A stretch of 64,000 nt of DNA. It comes from Thermomonas haemolytica (GTDB taxonomy: Bacteria; Pseudomonadota; Gammaproteobacteria; Xanthomonadales; Xanthomonadaceae). Location of the stretch: assembly GCF_004346265.1 (NCBI RefSeq), contig NZ_SMAP01000003.1, forward strand, positions 62,001 through 126,000, in the 5' to 3' direction. A model generated the notes under the pieces. It did no database searches and was not told where the DNA came from. It saw only the letters and a program-made list of their open reading frames with translations. Shown piece by piece: positions 10,095 through 19,969 of the stretch. Position 1 is the stretch's first letter; each line of letters starts with the position of its first letter. A program made the translations under genes and the position numbers.

Positions 10095-11767
10095 TCCGGC
10101 ACCTCGCCATCGGCCTGCTGGCGCTGCTGGCCGCGGTCGCGCTGCCGGCCGCAGCGCAGACCCGCGCCTGGCTGGATCGCAGCGAGATCAGCGACGGCGA
10201 GACGGTGGCGCTGAACATCGTCACCGACCAGGCCGTGGACCAGATCGACTACGCGCCGCTGCGCGCGCAGTTCGCGCTCGGCGGACAGAGCGTGCGCCGC
10301 CAGTTCGGCTGGGTGAACGGGCAGGCGCGCCGGCAGGCCGTGTTTTCGGTGGGGTTGCGCCCGCGCGGCCCGGGCACCTGGACGGTGCCATCGCTGCGGG
10401 TGGGCAATGCAACCACCGCGCCGTTGCAGCTGGTGGTGCGCGCGCCCACCGTGCAGCCGGCCACGCCGAACTCGGACGTGTTCGTGGAAACCACGGTCGA
10501 TGCCGAGCATCCCTACGTGCAGCAGACCGTGGGCGTCACCGTGCGGTTGAACTACGCCATTCCGCTGCTGTCCGGCCAGCTCGACCTCGATCCGCCGGCC
10601 GGTGCCAGCCTGCAGCGGGTGGGCGAGGACATCCAGTACCAGCGCATGCTCGGTGGCCGCCGTTTCGAGGTGCTGGAGCGGCATTACCTGCTGATTCCCG
10701 AACGCAGCGGCCCGCTGCTGCTGCCCGGCGCGCGCCTGACCGCCATCCGTGGCGCCGGGTTCACCGGCCCGCTGTTCGAGGACGATCGCACGCCGGTGGC
10801 CGCCGCGGCCCCGGCGCGGCTGCTGCAGGTGCGCCCGATCCCGGCGGATGCACCCTCGCCGTGGTTGCCGCTGCATGCGGTGCAGCTGCGCTACCTGCGG
10901 GCGCCGACCCAGGCCTTCGCCGGCGCGGCGGCCACGGTCGAGGTCGAACTGGAGGCGGAGGGCGCCACCGCCGCGCAGGCCCCGGCGCTTGAGTGGCCGG
11001 CCACGCCCGGGGTGCAGGTGTTCCCAGAGCCGGCGCAGGTGCAGGAGCGTTTCGTCGATGGACGGCCGCGGGTCAGCGTACGCCGGGTGTTCGCGCTGGT
11101 GCCGCAGCAGCCGGGCGCGCTGTCGCTGCCGGGGCCGCAGTTGGCGTGGTGGGATGCCGATGCCGGCCGCGCGCAGCGGGCCACGTTGCCGCCGCTGCGG
11201 CTGCAGGTGGCACCCGGAAACGCTGCCACTGTCTCCGCCGGAGATGGCGCCGCGCCCGCGGCATCCCCGACCGCCCCGGCCGCACCGCGCGCCCCGTCGC
11301 CTGCCGCCGGGCCACAGGCGAAGGGGCGGCCGGCCATCCACCGCGACGCCGGCGACGCCCTCGCGCTGTGGCTCTGGGGCGGCGTGCTCGCGCTGGCGCT
11401 GCTGGCGGCGGGCATGGCCGGGGTGCGGCGCTGGCGCGCGCGCCGCGCGCGTGGCTCCGCGCCTGCCGCGCAGACGGCGGCCGCACCGGCGTTGTCCACG
11501 GCGCTCGCCAGCGGCGATCTGTCGGCGATCGCTCGTGCCCTTACCGCAGGCGCCGGCGTGGCGGGCGAGGATCTGGATGCGGTGTGTGCGCGCCTGGACG
11601 ATCCGGCGCAGGTGCAGGCCGTGCGCGCCCTGCAGGCCGCGCGCTGGGGCGGTGGCGCGCCGGAGACCGCGCTGCGGGCCCTGCGCCAGGCCTTCGCCGC
11701 AGGCCCGCGCTGGCGCACGCAGGCCAGGCGCGCGCAGGTGGCGCTGCCGCCGCTGTATCCGGAGTAG
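10091..11767 (+). CDS. BatD-family periplasmic/membrane protein
   Basis: About 558 residues. A signal peptide (about 1-23, ending in an Ala-rich site) is followed by repeated beta-sandwich segments typical of BatD/oxygen-tolerance proteins (WLDRSEISDGETVALNI near the N-terminus). An Ala/Pro-rich linker leads to one membrane helix (about 420-442) and a basic cytoplasmic tail. The GTG at 10091 overlaps the previous stop (GTGA). Last gene of the MoxR operon. BatD presumably exposes a large periplasmic scaffold to the VWA proteins; direct function is not known. Confidence 0.85.
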   Translation: MIRHLAIGLLALLAAVALPAAAQTRAWLDRSEISDGETVALNIVTDQAVDQIDYAPLRAQFALGGQSVRRQFGWVNGQARRQAVFSVGLRPRGPGTWTVPSLRVGNATTAPLQLVVRAPTVQPATPNSDVFVETTVDAEHPYVQQTVGVTVRLNYAIPLLSGQLDLDPPAGASLQRVGEDIQYQRMLGGRRFEVLERHYLLIPERSGPLLLPGARLTAIRGAGFTGPLFEDDRTPVAAAAPARLLQVRPIPADAPSPWLPLHAVQLRYLRAPTQAFAGAAATVEVELEAEGATAAQAPALEWPATPGVQVFPEPAQVQERFVDGRPRVSVRRVFALVPQQPGALSLPGPQLAWWDADAGRAQRATLPPLRLQVAPGNAATVSAGDGAAPAASPTAPAAPRAPSPAAGPQAKGRPAIHRDAGDALALWLWGGVLALALLAAGMAGVRRWRARRARGSAPAAQTAAAPALSTALASGDLSAIARALTAGAGVAGEDLDAVCARLDDPAQVQAVRALQAARWGGGAPETALRALRQAFAAGPRWRTQARRAQVALPPLYPE

Positions 11768-11816
11768 CGCGGCGTCTTTGTTAAGCTGGGAGTTCGCCCG
11801 TTTCCGCGAGCCCCGC

Positions 11817-13157
11817 ATGCACGCCTCCGACACCGCACCTTCCGCGCCCGCCAAGGGCATCCCGCTGCATCTGAAGGTGGGGATCGGCTTCCTGCTCGGC
11901 ACCCTGCTGGGGCTGGCGGTGCATCTGGTCGCGCCCGGCGCCGGCTGGGTGAATGACGTGATCCAGTACGCGGCGCGGCCGTTCGGCACGATCTTCCTCA
12001 ACCTGCTGTTCATGCTGGTGGTGCCGCTGATCTTCTCGGCGCTGGTGCTGGGCGTGGCCGAGCTGGGCGACATCGCCAGCCTCGGCCGGCTGGGCTGGCG
12101 CACGCTGGTCTATACCGCCGTGGTCACCGGCATCGCGGTGCTGATCGGGCTGGCGATGGCGAACCTGATCCAGCCCGGCACCCACATGGACCCGGCGCTG
12201 GTGCAGCAGGCGCTGAGCAGCAACGCGGCCAAGACCGGCGCCATCGTCGAGAAGGGCCGCGAATTGCATATCGTCGACATCATCGTCGACATCGTCCCGC
12301 ACAACATCGTCGGCGCCATGGGCGACGACAGCAAGAAGCTGGGCATCGTGTTCTTCGCGCTGATGTTCGGCATCGGCCTGGTGATGCGGCCCACGCCGGG
12401 CACCTTGGCATTCAAGAACGCGCTGCACGGGTTGTTCGAGGTGTGCATGCACCTGATCGGCCTGTTCGTGAAGCTGGCTCCGTATGCCGTGGCCTGCTTC
12501 ATGTTCATCCTGAGCGCGCAGATGGGCTGGGAGGTGCTGGTCGGGCTGGGCTGGTTCGTGGTCACGGTGGTGCTGGCGCTGGCCATCCACGGCTTCGTGG
12601 TGCTGCCGCTGTGGGTGAAGTTCATGGGCGGCATGAGCGTGCGCGAGTTCTTCCGCGGCTCGCAGGAAGCCTCGCTGACGGCGTTCGCCACCGCCTCGTC
12701 GGCGGCGACGCTGCCGGTGACGCTGCGCGTGGCCGAGGAGAACCTCAAGCTGCCGCGCAAGATCAGCCGTTTCGTGCTGACCGTGGGGGCTTCCGCCAGC
12801 CACCACGGCTCGGCGCTGTTCGAGGGCATCACCATCCTGTTCCTGGCCCAGGTCTATGGGTTGCACCTGCCGCTGGGCGAGCAGGTGCTGGTGCTGGTGC
12901 TGTGCATCCTCGGCGGCATCGGCACCGCCAGCATCCCGTCCGGCTCGCTGCCGGTGATCGCGATGATCGCCGGCGTCGTCGGCCTCGATCCTGCGGGGAT
13001 CGGCATCATCCTTGGCGTCAACACCTTCCTCGACATGTGCCGCACCTCGCTCAACGTCACCGGCGACCTGGCGATGGCGGTGGTGGTGGCCAAGCGCAGC
13101 GGTGCGCAGGAGCTGGACGATTCTGCGGTGGAGAAACTGGACGAGATCGTGCGCTGA
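11817..13157 (+). CDS. Dicarboxylate/amino acid:cation symporter (DAACS family)
   Basis: About 446 residues, a GltP/DctA-type secondary transporter importing glutamate, aspartate or C4-dicarboxylates with protons or sodium. Seen: eight or so membrane segments with re-entrant loops, the Ser/Thr-rich hairpin [12 protein letters not shown], and the conserved substrate/cation motif [16 protein letters not shown] near the C-terminus (Asp-Met and Arg-Thr present). The large extracytoplasmic insertion near [12 protein letters not shown] fits the family. Substrate cannot be decided from sequence, so no symbol is given. Stands alone between the Bat operon and transketolase. Confidence 0.9.
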   Translation: MHASDTAPSAPAKGIPLHLKVGIGFLLGTLLGLAVHLVAPGAGWVNDVIQYAARPFGTIFLNLLFMLVVPLIFSALVLGVAELGDIASLGRLGWRTLVYTAVVTGIAVLIGLAMANLIQPGTHMDPALVQQALSSNAAKTGAIVEKGRELHIVDIIVDIVPHNIVGAMGDDSKKLGIVFFALMFGIGLVMRPTPGTLAFKNALHGLFEVCMHLIGLFVKLAPYAVACFMFILSAQMGWEVLVGLGWFVVTVVLALAIHGFVVLPLWVKFMGGMSVREFFRGSQEASLTAFATASSAATLPVTLRVAEENLKLPRKISRFVLTVGASASHHGSALFEGITILFLAQVYGLHLPLGEQVLVLVLCILGGIGTASIPSGSLPVIAMIAGVVGLDPAGIGIILGVNTFLDMCRTSLNVTGDLAMAVVVAKRSGAQELDDSAVEKLDEIVR

Positions 13158-13245
13158 GGGGCCGGATGGGGCTGGCGGGCGCGCCGCGCGACAGCACCCC
13201 GCCGGGGATGGGACAATAGGCGCTTCCTCCGCTTCGCCTTCCGCC

Positions 13246-15231
13246 ATGACGACGCCCAGCCGCCGCGACCTTGCCAACGCCATCCGTTTCCTCGCCATCG
13301 ACGCGGTGCAGGCCGCCAACTCCGGCCATCCGGGCATGCCGATGGGCATGGCCGACATCGCCGAGGTGCTGTGGAACGACTACCTGAAGGTGAACCCGGC
13401 CAACCCCGGTTGGGCCGACCGCGACCGCTTCGTGCTCTCCAACGGCCACGGTTCGATGCTGCAGTACGCGCTGCTGCACCTGGCCGGGTTCGACCTGCCG
13501 ATCGACGAGCTCAAGCGCTTCCGCCAGCTCGGCAGCCGCACCCCGGGCCATCCGGAGAACCACGTCACCCCGGGCGTGGAGACCACCACCGGCCCGCTCG
13601 GCCAGGGGCTGGCCAATGCGGTCGGCTTCGCGCTGGCGGAAAAGCTGCTGGCGCAGCGCTTCAACCGCGACGGCCACACCATCGTCGATCACCGCACCTG
13701 GGTGTTCCTGGGCGATGGCTGCCTGATGGAGGGCATCAGCCATGAAGCGGCCTCGCTGGCCGGCACCTGGGGCCTGGGCAAGCTGGTCGCATTCTGGGAC
13801 GACAACCACATCAGCATCGACGGCAATACCGACGGCTGGTTCACCGATGACACCCCGAAGCGGTTCGAGGCCTACGGCTGGAACGTGATCCGCGGCGTGG
13901 ACGGGCACGACCCGGTGGAGATCAAGACCGCCATCGAGACCGCACTGAAATCCACCGGCAAGCCGACTCTGATCTGCTGCCGCACCACGATTGGCTTTGG
14001 CTCGCCGAACAAGGCCGGCAAGGAGTCCAGCCACGGTGCGCCGCTGGGCAAGGACGAGGTGGCCGCCACCCGCGAGGCGCTGGGCTGGGCGCATGCGCCG
14101 TTCGAGATCCCGGCCGAGATCTATGCCGGCTGGCGCGCGCGCGACCGCGCCGCCGACGAGGCCGAATGGAGCGCCCGCTTCGCCGCCTACAAGGCCGCGT
14201 ATCCGGACGCTGCCGCCGAGTTCGAGCGCCGCCTGTCCGGCGCGCTGCCGGCCGGGTTCGAGGTCGCGGCCGATGCCTTCATCGCCAAGCTGCAGCAGGA
14301 TGGTCCGGTGATCGCCAGCCGCAAGGCCTCGCAGAACGCCATCGAGGCCTTCGCGCCGCTGCTGCCGGAGCTGGTGGGCGGCTCGGCCGACCTCGCCCAT
14401 TCCAACCTGACCTTGTGGAAGGGCAGCAAGTCGGTGGCCGGCAGCGACCCGGACGCCAACTACGTCTACTACGGCGTGCGCGAGTTCGGCATGACCGCGA
14501 TCGGCAACGGCCTGGCCTTGCACGGCGGCTTCATCCCGTATGACGCCACCTTCCTGGTGTTCAGCGACTACGCGCGCAACGCGGTGCGCATGAGCGCGCT
14601 GATGGACGTGCGCGCGATCCACGTCTACACCCACGACTCCATCGGCCTCGGCGAGGACGGCCCCACCCACCAGCCGGTGGAGCACCTGGCCTCGTTGCGC
14701 CAGATCCCGAACAACGACGTCTGGCGGCCTTGCGATGCGGTGGAATCGGCGGTGGCGTGGAAGGCGGCGATCGCACGCGCCAATGGCCCCTCCTGCCTGG
14801 TGTTCAGCCGCCAGACCCTGCCGCATCAGGTGCGGACGCCAGAGCAGGTGGCATCGATCGCGCGCGGCGGCTACGTGCTCAAGGACAGCGTGGGCGCGCC
14901 GGAGATCATCCTCATCGCCACCGGCAGCGAAGTCGGGCTGGCAATGCAGGCCGCACAGGCGCTGGGCGAGAAGGTGCGCGTGGTGTCGATGCCCTCGACC
15001 AACGTGTTCGAGCGCCAGGACGCGGCCTACCGCGAGGCGGTGCTGCCCAAGGCCTGCCGCAAGCGGGTGGCCGTGGAAGCCGGTGTCACCGGCTTCTGGC
15101 GCCAGTACGTGGGCCTGGACGGCGCGGTGGTCGGCATCGACACCTTCGGTGCCAGCGCGCCGGCCGAGGCGCTGTTCCCGCACTTCGGCCTCACCGTCGA
15201 GCGCTTGATCGAGGTCATCAACGCGCTCTGA
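13246..15231 (+). CDS. tkt: Transketolase
   Basis: Thiamine-diphosphate enzyme moving two-carbon units between sugar phosphates in the non-oxidative pentose phosphate pathway. 661 residues, normal length. The ATG at 13246 ([15 protein letters not shown]) gives the usual N-terminus; the frame is open further upstream but overlaps the symporter gene. Visible landmarks are SGHPGMPMG, the ThDP/magnesium motif [14 protein letters not shown], the substrate loop [10 protein letters not shown], and [15 protein letters not shown] in the pyrimidine-binding domain. An imperfect -10 (ACAAT around 13213-13217) lies about 30 bases upstream. Confidence 0.96.
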   Translation: MTTPSRRDLANAIRFLAIDAVQAANSGHPGMPMGMADIAEVLWNDYLKVNPANPGWADRDRFVLSNGHGSMLQYALLHLAGFDLPIDELKRFRQLGSRTPGHPENHVTPGVETTTGPLGQGLANAVGFALAEKLLAQRFNRDGHTIVDHRTWVFLGDGCLMEGISHEAASLAGTWGLGKLVAFWDDNHISIDGNTDGWFTDDTPKRFEAYGWNVIRGVDGHDPVEIKTAIETALKSTGKPTLICCRTTIGFGSPNKAGKESSHGAPLGKDEVAATREALGWAHAPFEIPAEIYAGWRARDRAADEAEWSARFAAYKAAYPDAAAEFERRLSGALPAGFEVAADAFIAKLQQDGPVIASRKASQNAIEAFAPLLPELVGGSADLAHSNLTLWKGSKSVAGSDPDANYVYYGVREFGMTAIGNGLALHGGFIPYDATFLVFSDYARNAVRMSALMDVRAIHVYTHDSIGLGEDGPTHQPVEHLASLRQIPNNDVWRPCDAVESAVAWKAAIARANGPSCLVFSRQTLPHQVRTPEQVASIARGGYVLKDSVGAPEIILIATGSEVGLAMQAAQALGEKVRVVSMPSTNVFERQDAAYREAVLPKACRKRVAVEAGVTGFWRQYVGLDGAVVGIDTFGASAPAEALFPHFGLTVERLIEVINAL

Positions 15232-15255
15232 GCCGCGCGCGAGACTTCCCGCCGC

Positions 15256-15660
15256 ATGATCCTGCGCTCCCGCCCGTTCCACGCCTGGATGGCCCGCCTG
15301 GCACTGGCGGCCGTCCTGCTGGTGGCGGTGATGCCGACCGTCAGCCGCTGGCTGGAAAGCCGGGCGCAGGGCTTGCCGGATGCGGTGCTGGCGATGTGCA
15401 CCCTGGACGGGCTGGCGATGAAGCCGGCCCGCCTGCTGGACGATGCGGGCAAGGCGCCCGCGCCGTCCGGCGCGATGCCGGACGACTACTGCGCCTACTG
15501 CCCGCTGCTGGCCTCGCTCGCGCCGCTGGCGCTGGCGATGCTGGCCTTGCTGCTGCCGGAGCAGCCGCGTGCCTTGCTGCCATCGGGCGCGCGCCCCATA
15601 CCGCACGCGCCGCCATGCCTGCGCGGCCTCGGCGCACGGGGGCCGCCGATCCTGCTCTGA
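15256..15660 (+). CDS. DUF2946 family protein of the copper module
   Basis: 134-residue small membrane or exported protein. It has an N-terminal hydrophobic segment (about 10-30), then a Cys-containing loop with DYCAYCPLL around residues 76-84 (the CxxC hallmark of DUF2946), a second hydrophobic segment, and a Pro/Arg-rich tail. DUF2946 genes repeatedly occur next to TonB-dependent copper receptors and PCu(A)C chaperones, as here, suggesting a role in copper acquisition or sensing; the activity itself is unknown. It begins 24 bases after transketolase and could be partly cotranscribed with it. Confidence 0.8.
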   Translation: MILRSRPFHAWMARLALAAVLLVAVMPTVSRWLESRAQGLPDAVLAMCTLDGLAMKPARLLDDAGKAPAPSGAMPDDYCAYCPLLASLAPLALAMLALLLPEQPRALLPSGARPIPHAPPCLRGLGARGPPILL

Positions 15661-15717
15661 ACCACGACGTCTTCCCGTGGGGCGCCGCCCCCGCATCCTC
15701 GTGATTTGGAGTGTTCC

Positions 15718-17784
15718 ATGCCTTCCTTCCGTTCCGCGACGGTGCGTCCGTCGCGCCGCGCGCTTGCGTGCGCGCTCTCGCTTGCGCTGTTCCCCCTCGC
15801 TGCCGCTGCCGCCGACGGCACGCCCGACGCCAAGACGCTTGATCGCGTGGTGGTGATCGGCACGCCCACCCAGCCGCTGACCTTCGAAACCGATCCCAAG
15901 CTGCCGCGCCAGCCGGTGCCGGCCAGCGACGGTGCCGACTACCTCAAGACCATTCCCGGCTTCACCGCCCTGCGCAACGGTGGCACCAACGGCGATCCGG
16001 TGCTGCGCGGCATGTTCGGTTCGCGCCTGAACCTGCTGACCAACGATGGCGCGATGCCCGGTGCTTGCCCGGCACGGATGGACAATCCGCTGTCCTACGT
16101 GGCGCCGGAAACCTACGACCGCCTGACCGTGGTCAAGGGTCCGCAGACCGTGCTGTGGGGCCCGGGCGCGTCCGCCGGCACGGTGCGCTTCCAGCGCGAG
16201 ACGCCGCGCTTCGATGCGCCCGGTGCGCGGGTGCAGGGCAGCCTGCTGGGCGGCAGCTTCGGCCGCAACGACCAAATGCTGGACGCCGCCGCGGGCGCGC
16301 CTATGGGCTATGCGCGGATGACCGCCAACCGCTCCGAGTCCGGCGACTACCGCGACGGCAACGGCGACGTGGTGCCGTCGAAGTGGCGCAAGTGGAATGC
16401 CGACCTGGGGCTCGGCTGGACGCCGGATGCCGACACCCTGCTCGAGCTCTCGGCAGGCACCGGCAACGGCATCGCCCGCTATGCCGGGCGCAGCATGGAT
16501 GGCTCGCAGTTCCGGCGCGACAGCCTGGGCCTGCGTTTCGAGAAAACCTTCCATGGCGCTCTGCGCAAGCTGGAGGCCAGCCTGTACCGCAACGAAGCCG
16601 ACCACGTGATGGACAACTACACCCTGCGCGATCCGAACCCGATGGGGCCGATGCCGATGCCGATGGCCTCCAACGTCGCGCGCACCACCGAGGGCGGGCG
16701 TGTCGCGGCGCAGTGGGCCTGGGCCGGATTCGAGCTCACCGCCGGGCTGGACGCCCAGACCAGCCGCCACCGCCAGCGCAGCGCCAGCGGGCGCGGGGCT
16801 TATCTGGCCCTGCCGTGGCAGCGCGATGCCAACCTGCGCGACACCGGTGCCTTCGCCGAAGGGCGCTGGGCGCTGGCCGCGGGCCAGCACGTGATCGCCG
16901 GTGCGCGCGTGGATCGTGCGCAAGCCACTGATCTGCGCGCCACCGCCGGAATGATGGCGATGCCCAATCCCACCTTCGGCCAGACCCGGCGCGAAACCTT
17001 GCCCGCAGGTTTCATCCGCTACGAGCGCGACATCGCCGGCAGCGGCTTCGGTTGGTACGCCGGCGTGGGACACACCGCGCGCATGCCCGACTACTGGGAG
17101 CTCATTTCGCCCAACATGGGGCCGATGGGCGCGCCGAACGCGTTTGCCGGCATCCGGCCGGAGAAGACCACCCAGCTGGATGTCGGCGCGCAGTACCGCG
17201 GCAAGCGCGTGGATGCCTGGGTCTCCGCCTACGCCGGGCGCATCGACGACTACATCCTGTTCACCTACCTGCCGGGCGGGATGATGGGCACCACCAGCCG
17301 CGCCACCAACGTCGATGCGCGCATCCACGGTGCGGAGGCCGGCGGCGAATTGCGTCCGTGGCGGGACTGGACCCTGGGCGGCAGCCTCGCCTGGGCTTGG
17401 GGCGCGAACACCACGGCCGGCACCGCGCTGCCGCAGATGACGCCGCTGGAAGGGCGGCTGAGCGCGGCCTGGGACAACGGCCGCTGGAGCGCAGGCGCGC
17501 TGCTGCGGGTCGTCGCCCGCCAGGACCGGGTGGCCCCGGACCAGGGCAACGTGGTCGGTCGCGATCTCGGCCCCAGCGCCGGGTTCGCCACGTTCGCGCT
17601 CAACGGTGGCTATCGCGTGAGCGACCGCGTGCAGCTCACCGCCGGCATCGATAACCTGTTCGATCGCGCCTACAGCGAGCACCTGAACCTCGCCGGCAGC
17701 GCCGATTTCGGCTATCCCGCGCTGCCGGTGCGGATCAACGAGCCCGGCCGCACCCTGTGGCTGAAGCTCAACTTCACGCCGTGA
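15718..17784 (+). CDS. TonB-dependent copper receptor (OprC/NosA type)
   Basis: About 688-residue outer-membrane beta-barrel with plug, driven by TonB/ExbBD, importing copper. The ATG at 15718 has a GGAG site and starts a clean signal peptide; an in-frame TTG at 15706 is less likely. The TonB-box-like LDRVVVIGT follows the signal cleavage site. The plug (about 50-165) contains TIPGFTALRNGG and a short Cys-Pro segment (MPGACPARMD). The barrel has several Met-rich loops (MGPMPMPM, GMMAMPNP, PNMGPMGAPN, GGMMGT) typical of OprC copper sites. It ends in an aromatic-rich strand. Neighbours DUF2946 and PCu(A)C support copper over other metals. Confidence 0.88.
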   Translation: MPSFRSATVRPSRRALACALSLALFPLAAAAADGTPDAKTLDRVVVIGTPTQPLTFETDPKLPRQPVPASDGADYLKTIPGFTALRNGGTNGDPVLRGMFGSRLNLLTNDGAMPGACPARMDNPLSYVAPETYDRLTVVKGPQTVLWGPGASAGTVRFQRETPRFDAPGARVQGSLLGGSFGRNDQMLDAAAGAPMGYARMTANRSESGDYRDGNGDVVPSKWRKWNADLGLGWTPDADTLLELSAGTGNGIARYAGRSMDGSQFRRDSLGLRFEKTFHGALRKLEASLYRNEADHVMDNYTLRDPNPMGPMPMPMASNVARTTEGGRVAAQWAWAGFELTAGLDAQTSRHRQRSASGRGAYLALPWQRDANLRDTGAFAEGRWALAAGQHVIAGARVDRAQATDLRATAGMMAMPNPTFGQTRRETLPAGFIRYERDIAGSGFGWYAGVGHTARMPDYWELISPNMGPMGAPNAFAGIRPEKTTQLDVGAQYRGKRVDAWVSAYAGRIDDYILFTYLPGGMMGTTSRATNVDARIHGAEAGGELRPWRDWTLGGSLAWAWGANTTAGTALPQMTPLEGRLSAAWDNGRWSAGALLRVVARQDRVAPDQGNVVGRDLGPSAGFATFALNGGYRVSDRVQLTAGIDNLFDRAYSEHLNLAGSADFGYPALPVRINEPGRTLWLKLNFTP

Positions 17785-17885
17785 GGCGCACACTGCCGAT
17801 GCGGCCTATCGCGCTGGCGGCGGCCGGCGCTTCCCGACACCGCACCCCGCCAGACGGCGGCGGTGCCTGCAAGCGAGGACACACG

Positions 17886-18362
17886 ATGGACAAGAGCAAT
17901 GGCAGCAAGACTTGGGCCGGCATGGGCCGGCTCGCCGCAGGAGGGCTGGCGCTGGCACTGGCATTGCCGGCGCTGGCGGGCGGCAAGCCGGCGGTGCAGG
18001 TGCAGGAGGCGTGGATGCGCGCCACCCCGCCCGGCGCCAAGGTGGCCGGCGGCTTCATGACCCTGGTGAACCCCACCGCGCAGGACGACCGCCTGCTGCG
18101 GGTGGACAGCCCCGAGGCGGCGCGGGTGGAGCTGCACGAGACCCGCAGCGAGGGCGGGGTGATGCGCATGCGCGCGCTGCCCGATGGTTTGGTGGTGCCT
18201 GCGCATGGGCAGGTGCAGCTCAAGCCGGGCAGCTATCACCTGATGTTCATCCAGCCGCGTCGCGCGCTGGAGGCGGAGATGCAGGTGCCGGCCACGCTGG
18301 TGTTCGAGCGTGCCGGCGCGGTGCCGGTGACCTTCCAGGTGCGCGCCCTGGGCGCGCGTTGA
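17886..18362 (+). CDS. Periplasmic copper chaperone PCu(A)C
   Basis: 158-residue exported copper(I) carrier that delivers copper to cytochrome oxidase assembly. The start at 17886 is preceded by a GAGGA site; a Sec signal peptide covers about 1-32. The ligand motif H-x10-M-x(21-22)-H-x-M is present as His84, Met95, His118 and Met120. Completes a DUF2946/receptor/chaperone module: the receptor brings copper into the periplasm and this protein binds it. Followed by a terminator at 18368. Confidence 0.9.
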   Translation: MDKSNGSKTWAGMGRLAAGGLALALALPALAGGKPAVQVQEAWMRATPPGAKVAGGFMTLVNPTAQDDRLLRVDSPEAARVELHETRSEGGVMRMRALPDGLVVPAHGQVQLKPGSYHLMFIQPRRALEAEMQVPATLVFERAGAVPVTFQVRALGAR

Positions 18363-18367
18363 ACGGG

Positions 18368-18405
18368 CCTGCCCGCGGCGGCGACGGTCGGCGCGGGCGG
18401 GTTTT
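18368..18405 (+). terminator. Terminator of the copper module
   Basis: A 10-bp stem (18368-18377 with 18392-18401, one G-T wobble) enclosing a smaller hairpin is followed by TTTT, six bases after the PCu(A)C stop. The rest of the 209-base gap to aceF is AT-richer and probably holds the E2 promoter, but no clear -35/-10 pair stands out. Confidence 0.7.
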
Positions 18406-18571
18406 GCCGGGGGTGGAATGCCTGCTGCGGGCCGGATGCGGTGGGTTTTCGAGGCGTTTCTGCGCCTTCGAATAAATGACCCGGGTGAAAATTGAAATTC
18501 CGCCACGGTCGATTTGTCGGGCGCGGCGGGATGTGTTCCCATAGCGCTTTCCCTGCTGCGGAGTGGCGGCC

Positions 18572-19951
18572 ATGGCCGAACTGAAGGAAGCGCGCGTCCC
18601 TGACATCGGCGGGCATACCGATGTCCCCGTGATCGAGCTGCTGGTGCAGCCGGGCGATACCGTGGCCAAGGACCAGGGCCTGGTCACCTTGGAATCGGAC
18701 AAGGCCACCATGGAAGTGCCCGCGCCGTTTGCCGGCGTGGTGCGCGAGCTGAAGGTGAAGCTGGGCGACACCGTGTCCGAGGGCGGGGTGGTGGCGGTGA
18801 TCGAGGTGGCGGAGGCGGCGGCCGCGGCGCCTGCGCCAGCCGCTGCGCCGCCGCCCGCGAAGCCTGCGGCGCAGGAGCCGCCGAAGCCCGCGCCTGCCGC
18901 GCCGGTCGCGGTGCCGGCCGAGAGTGGCGCGCCGGTGCCGGCGCTGGCCCCGGTGGCCGAGCCCGGCCAGCCCGGCATCCCGCCGATGCGGTTCGAGGCG
19001 GATGCGGTGCTGCCCGAGAAAGTGCCCTACGCCAGCCCGGCGGTGCGCCTGTTCGCGCGCGAGCTGGGCGTGGACCTGGCCCAGGTGGTGGGCAAGGGGC
19101 GCGGCGGCCGGATCATGAAGGAGGACGTGCAGGCCTTCGTGAAGGCGGCGCTGGCCGGTGGCGGCGCGCCTGCGTCCGCGCCGGCGCTGGCCGCTGGCGG
19201 CGGGCTGAACCTGATCCCGTGGCCGAAGGTCGATTTCGCCAAGTTCGGCGCCATCGAGACCAAGCCGCTGTCGCGCATTCAGAAGATTTCCGGCGCGAAC
19301 CTCGCGCGCAACTGGGCGATGATCCCGCACGTCACCCAGCACGATGCCGCCGACATCACCGAGCTGGAGGCGCTGCGCGTCGCCCTCAACGACGAAAATG
19401 CCAAGGCCATCGCCGCCGGCAAGGCCGGCAAGGTCACCATGCTGGCCTTCCTGATCAAGGCCTGCGTGGCGGCGCTGAAGAAGTTCCCGACCTTCAACGC
19501 CTCGCTGGAGGGCGACAACCTCGTCCTGAAAAAGTACTTCCACATCGGCTTCGCCGCCGACACCCCGAACGGGCTGGTGGTGCCGGTGCTGCGCGACGCC
19601 GACCAGAAGGGCGTGCTGGAGATCGCCCGCGAGATGGGCGAGCTGGCCGCGCTGGCGCGCGACGGCAAGCTCAAGCCCGAGCAGATGCAGGGCGGCTGCT
19701 TCACCATCAGCTCGCTGGGCGGGATCGGCGGCACTGCGTTCACGCCGATCATCAATGCGCCGGAAGTGGCCATCCTCGGCGTCTCCAAGTCGGAGACCAA
19801 GCCGGTGTGGGACGGCACGCAATTCCAGCCGCGCCTGATGCTGCCGCTGTCGCTGAGCTATGACCACCGCGTGATCGACGGCGCCGCCGCGGCGCGCTTC
19901 ACCAGCTATCTGGGGCAGCTGCTGGCCGATCTGCGCCGGGCGATGCTCTGA
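18572..19951 (+). CDS. aceF: Pyruvate dehydrogenase E2, dihydrolipoyllysine acetyltransferase
   Basis: Core of the pyruvate dehydrogenase complex, transferring the acetyl group from lipoyl-lysine to CoA. About 459 residues: one N-terminal lipoyl domain (1-78, lipoyl Lys44 in LESDKATME), an Ala/Pro linker (80-135), the peripheral-subunit binding domain (about 150-190), and the catalytic domain with DHRVIDG near 431-437 holding the active-site His. Only one lipoyl domain is present, against three in E. coli. The ATG at 18572 has a CGGAG site; an in-frame GTG nine bases upstream is less likely. Immediately followed by the E3 gene; no E1 gene is adjacent in this window. Confidence 0.93.
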   Translation: MAELKEARVPDIGGHTDVPVIELLVQPGDTVAKDQGLVTLESDKATMEVPAPFAGVVRELKVKLGDTVSEGGVVAVIEVAEAAAAAPAPAAAPPPAKPAAQEPPKPAPAAPVAVPAESGAPVPALAPVAEPGQPGIPPMRFEADAVLPEKVPYASPAVRLFARELGVDLAQVVGKGRGGRIMKEDVQAFVKAALAGGGAPASAPALAAGGGLNLIPWPKVDFAKFGAIETKPLSRIQKISGANLARNWAMIPHVTQHDAADITELEALRVALNDENAKAIAAGKAGKVTMLAFLIKACVAALKKFPTFNASLEGDNLVLKKYFHIGFAADTPNGLVVPVLRDADQKGVLEIAREMGELAALARDGKLKPEQMQGGCFTISSLGGIGGTAFTPIINAPEVAILGVSKSETKPVWDGTQFQPRLMLPLSLSYDHRVIDGAAAARFTSYLGQLLADLRRAML

Positions 19952-19969
19952 AATCCAAGGAGAAGGCGC

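Noticed and set aside
13057-17793. A 1578-codon open frame on the minus strand across transketolase and the copper receptor
   Set aside because: It is antisense to well-recognised genes, is His/Arg/Gly/Ala-rich with no family motif, and results from GC bias that removes stop codons. The same applies to many other long antisense or alternate-frame ORFs in the window.
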